Source: Phycisphaerae bacterium (GTDB taxonomy: Bacteria; Planctomycetota; Phycisphaerae; SM23-33). From it: a stretch of DNA of 6,549 bases. Under the pieces are notes generated by a model. The model was not told the origin of the DNA. It was given only the letters and a program-made list of their open reading frames with translations, and did not search any database. Where the stretch lies: the NCBI GenBank assembly GCA_030628445.1, contig DAOVQV010000090.1, positions 1 to 6,549 on the forward strand. The letters are read 5' to 3'. Below, one piece after another: positions 6,208-6,549 of this stretch. Made by a program: the position numbers and the translations under genes. Every line of letters begins with the position of its first letter. Position 1 is the stretch's first letter.

Positions 6208-6549
6208 ATGAATACAACCAGCGTACGAACAGCAGTTTGCCCAGAGCACTTAACACCATTCTATAGCGTTTGCTCTGCCTGCGGCGTCGGCTGGGTTCGT
6301 CAGGCTGTATCGACAACCCTACGGGGTTGTCTGCTTCGCCTTCCTTCCCAGCCTTGTCCTCGCCTACGAGCAAATCGCTACATTATGTCGTTAACTGCTC
6401 TAATCCTAGCTACCTGTGTTGCGGGTTCGGCCTCGGCGAGTCTTATTTACTACACCGCCCAGGGCGATTTGCCGGGTAGCTTTTCTAATCTATACAGCGT
6501 CCAGACCGACACGGGCACGATCACCGATCGCGGGATTCTCACCGGTGAG
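6208..6549 (+). CDS. Secreted protein, 3' end beyond the window (start uncertain)
   Basis: The frame from the ATG at 6208 is open for 114 codons to the window edge. AGGAGGG (6194-6200) lies 7 nt upstream, the strongest ribosome binding site in the window. The first 59 residues contain a zinc-knuckle-like C11-x2-H14-x7-C22-x2-C25. Residue 60 is a second methionine (ATG at 6385) that begins a textbook signal peptide, 'MSLTALILATCVAGSASA', with likely cleavage after ASA. The following mature start, with 'NLYSVQTDTGTITDRG', recalls repeat-bearing cell-surface proteins, including PEP-CTERM-type exported ones, in which such phrases recur in propeller-like repeats. The ATG at 6385 has no ribosome binding site, so the conflict between a strong upstream start and an internal signal peptide is real. 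Codon use is less GC-biased than in the genes upstream. The C-terminus, and so any sorting signal, is not in view. Confidence 0.6.
   Translation, partial: MNTTSVRTAVCPEHLTPFYSVCSACGVGWVRQAVSTTLRGCLLRLPSQPCPRLRANRYIMSLTALILATCVAGSASASLIYYTAQGDLPGSFSNLYSVQTDTGTITDRGILTGE
6312..6331 (+). repeat. Strong UACG-capped hairpin inside the last open frame
   Basis: GACAACCC (6312-6319) and GGGTTGTC (6324-6331) form a perfect 8-bp stem closed by the loop TACG, a UNCG tetraloop on a C-G pair, which is exceptionally stable in RNA. It is followed by a pyrimidine-rich stretch (6332-6348) but no clean T tract. Together with the preceding C at 6311 it repeats the CGACAAC and GTTGTC arms of the hairpin at 6174-6192. 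Confidence 0.5.

Noticed and set aside
4760..6373. Long minus-strand open frame of 537 codons opposite the radical SAM and CDP-alcohol transferase genes
   Set aside because: It is antisense to two genes with clear catalytic motifs, its translation is rich in R, P, G and Q with no recognisable domain, and long antisense frames are expected in GC-rich coding DNA.
6270..6479. Alternative plus-strand frame of 69 codons near the window end
   Set aside because: It overlaps the frame that carries the strong ribosome binding site and the signal peptide, has no ribosome binding site of its own, and its translation shows no recognisable feature.

Overview
The window is GC-rich bacterial chromosomal DNA with widely spaced, mostly single-gene units. 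It shows no phage, IS, CRISPR, tRNA or rRNA signature. A metabolic Gfo/Idh/MocA oxidoreductase, a cobalamin-type radical SAM enzyme, a lipid-headgroup transferase and the start of a secreted protein with a 'LYSVQTDTGTITDRG'-like repeat style would fit a Planctomycetota (Phycisphaerae-like) or similar environmental lineage. That placement is an inference from flavour, not from a marker gene.

Layout, left to right. A ComF-family phosphoribosyltransferase with a double zinc ribbon lies on the minus strand (60-842). It is divergent from a class II fumarase, fumC (999-2396), and the roughly 155 bp between them carries a plausible sigma-70-like promoter for each side. After a possible weak terminator comes a Gfo/Idh/MocA NAD(P)-dependent oxidoreductase (2575-3576). 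A leader with a perfect 10-bp inverted repeat then precedes a B12-binding-domain radical SAM protein (3713-5158). About 100 bp further on is a CDP-alcohol phosphatidyltransferase (5264-6067), an integral membrane enzyme of phospholipid headgroup synthesis. The window ends inside a gene whose frame opens at 6208 behind a very strong Shine-Dalgarno and is still open at 6549.

The genes do not form an obvious single pathway. FumC serves the TCA cycle and ComF is a DNA-uptake-associated family. The radical SAM gene and the CDP-alcohol transferase are same-strand neighbours and could both act on lipids, but only proximity supports that. The most unusual region is 6140-6400. There a hairpin can bury the Shine-Dalgarno of the last gene. 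A second, UACG-capped hairpin 120 bp downstream repeats the same stem sequence, so the two can re-pair in an attenuator-like way. A putative signal peptide begins 59 codons inside the open frame.
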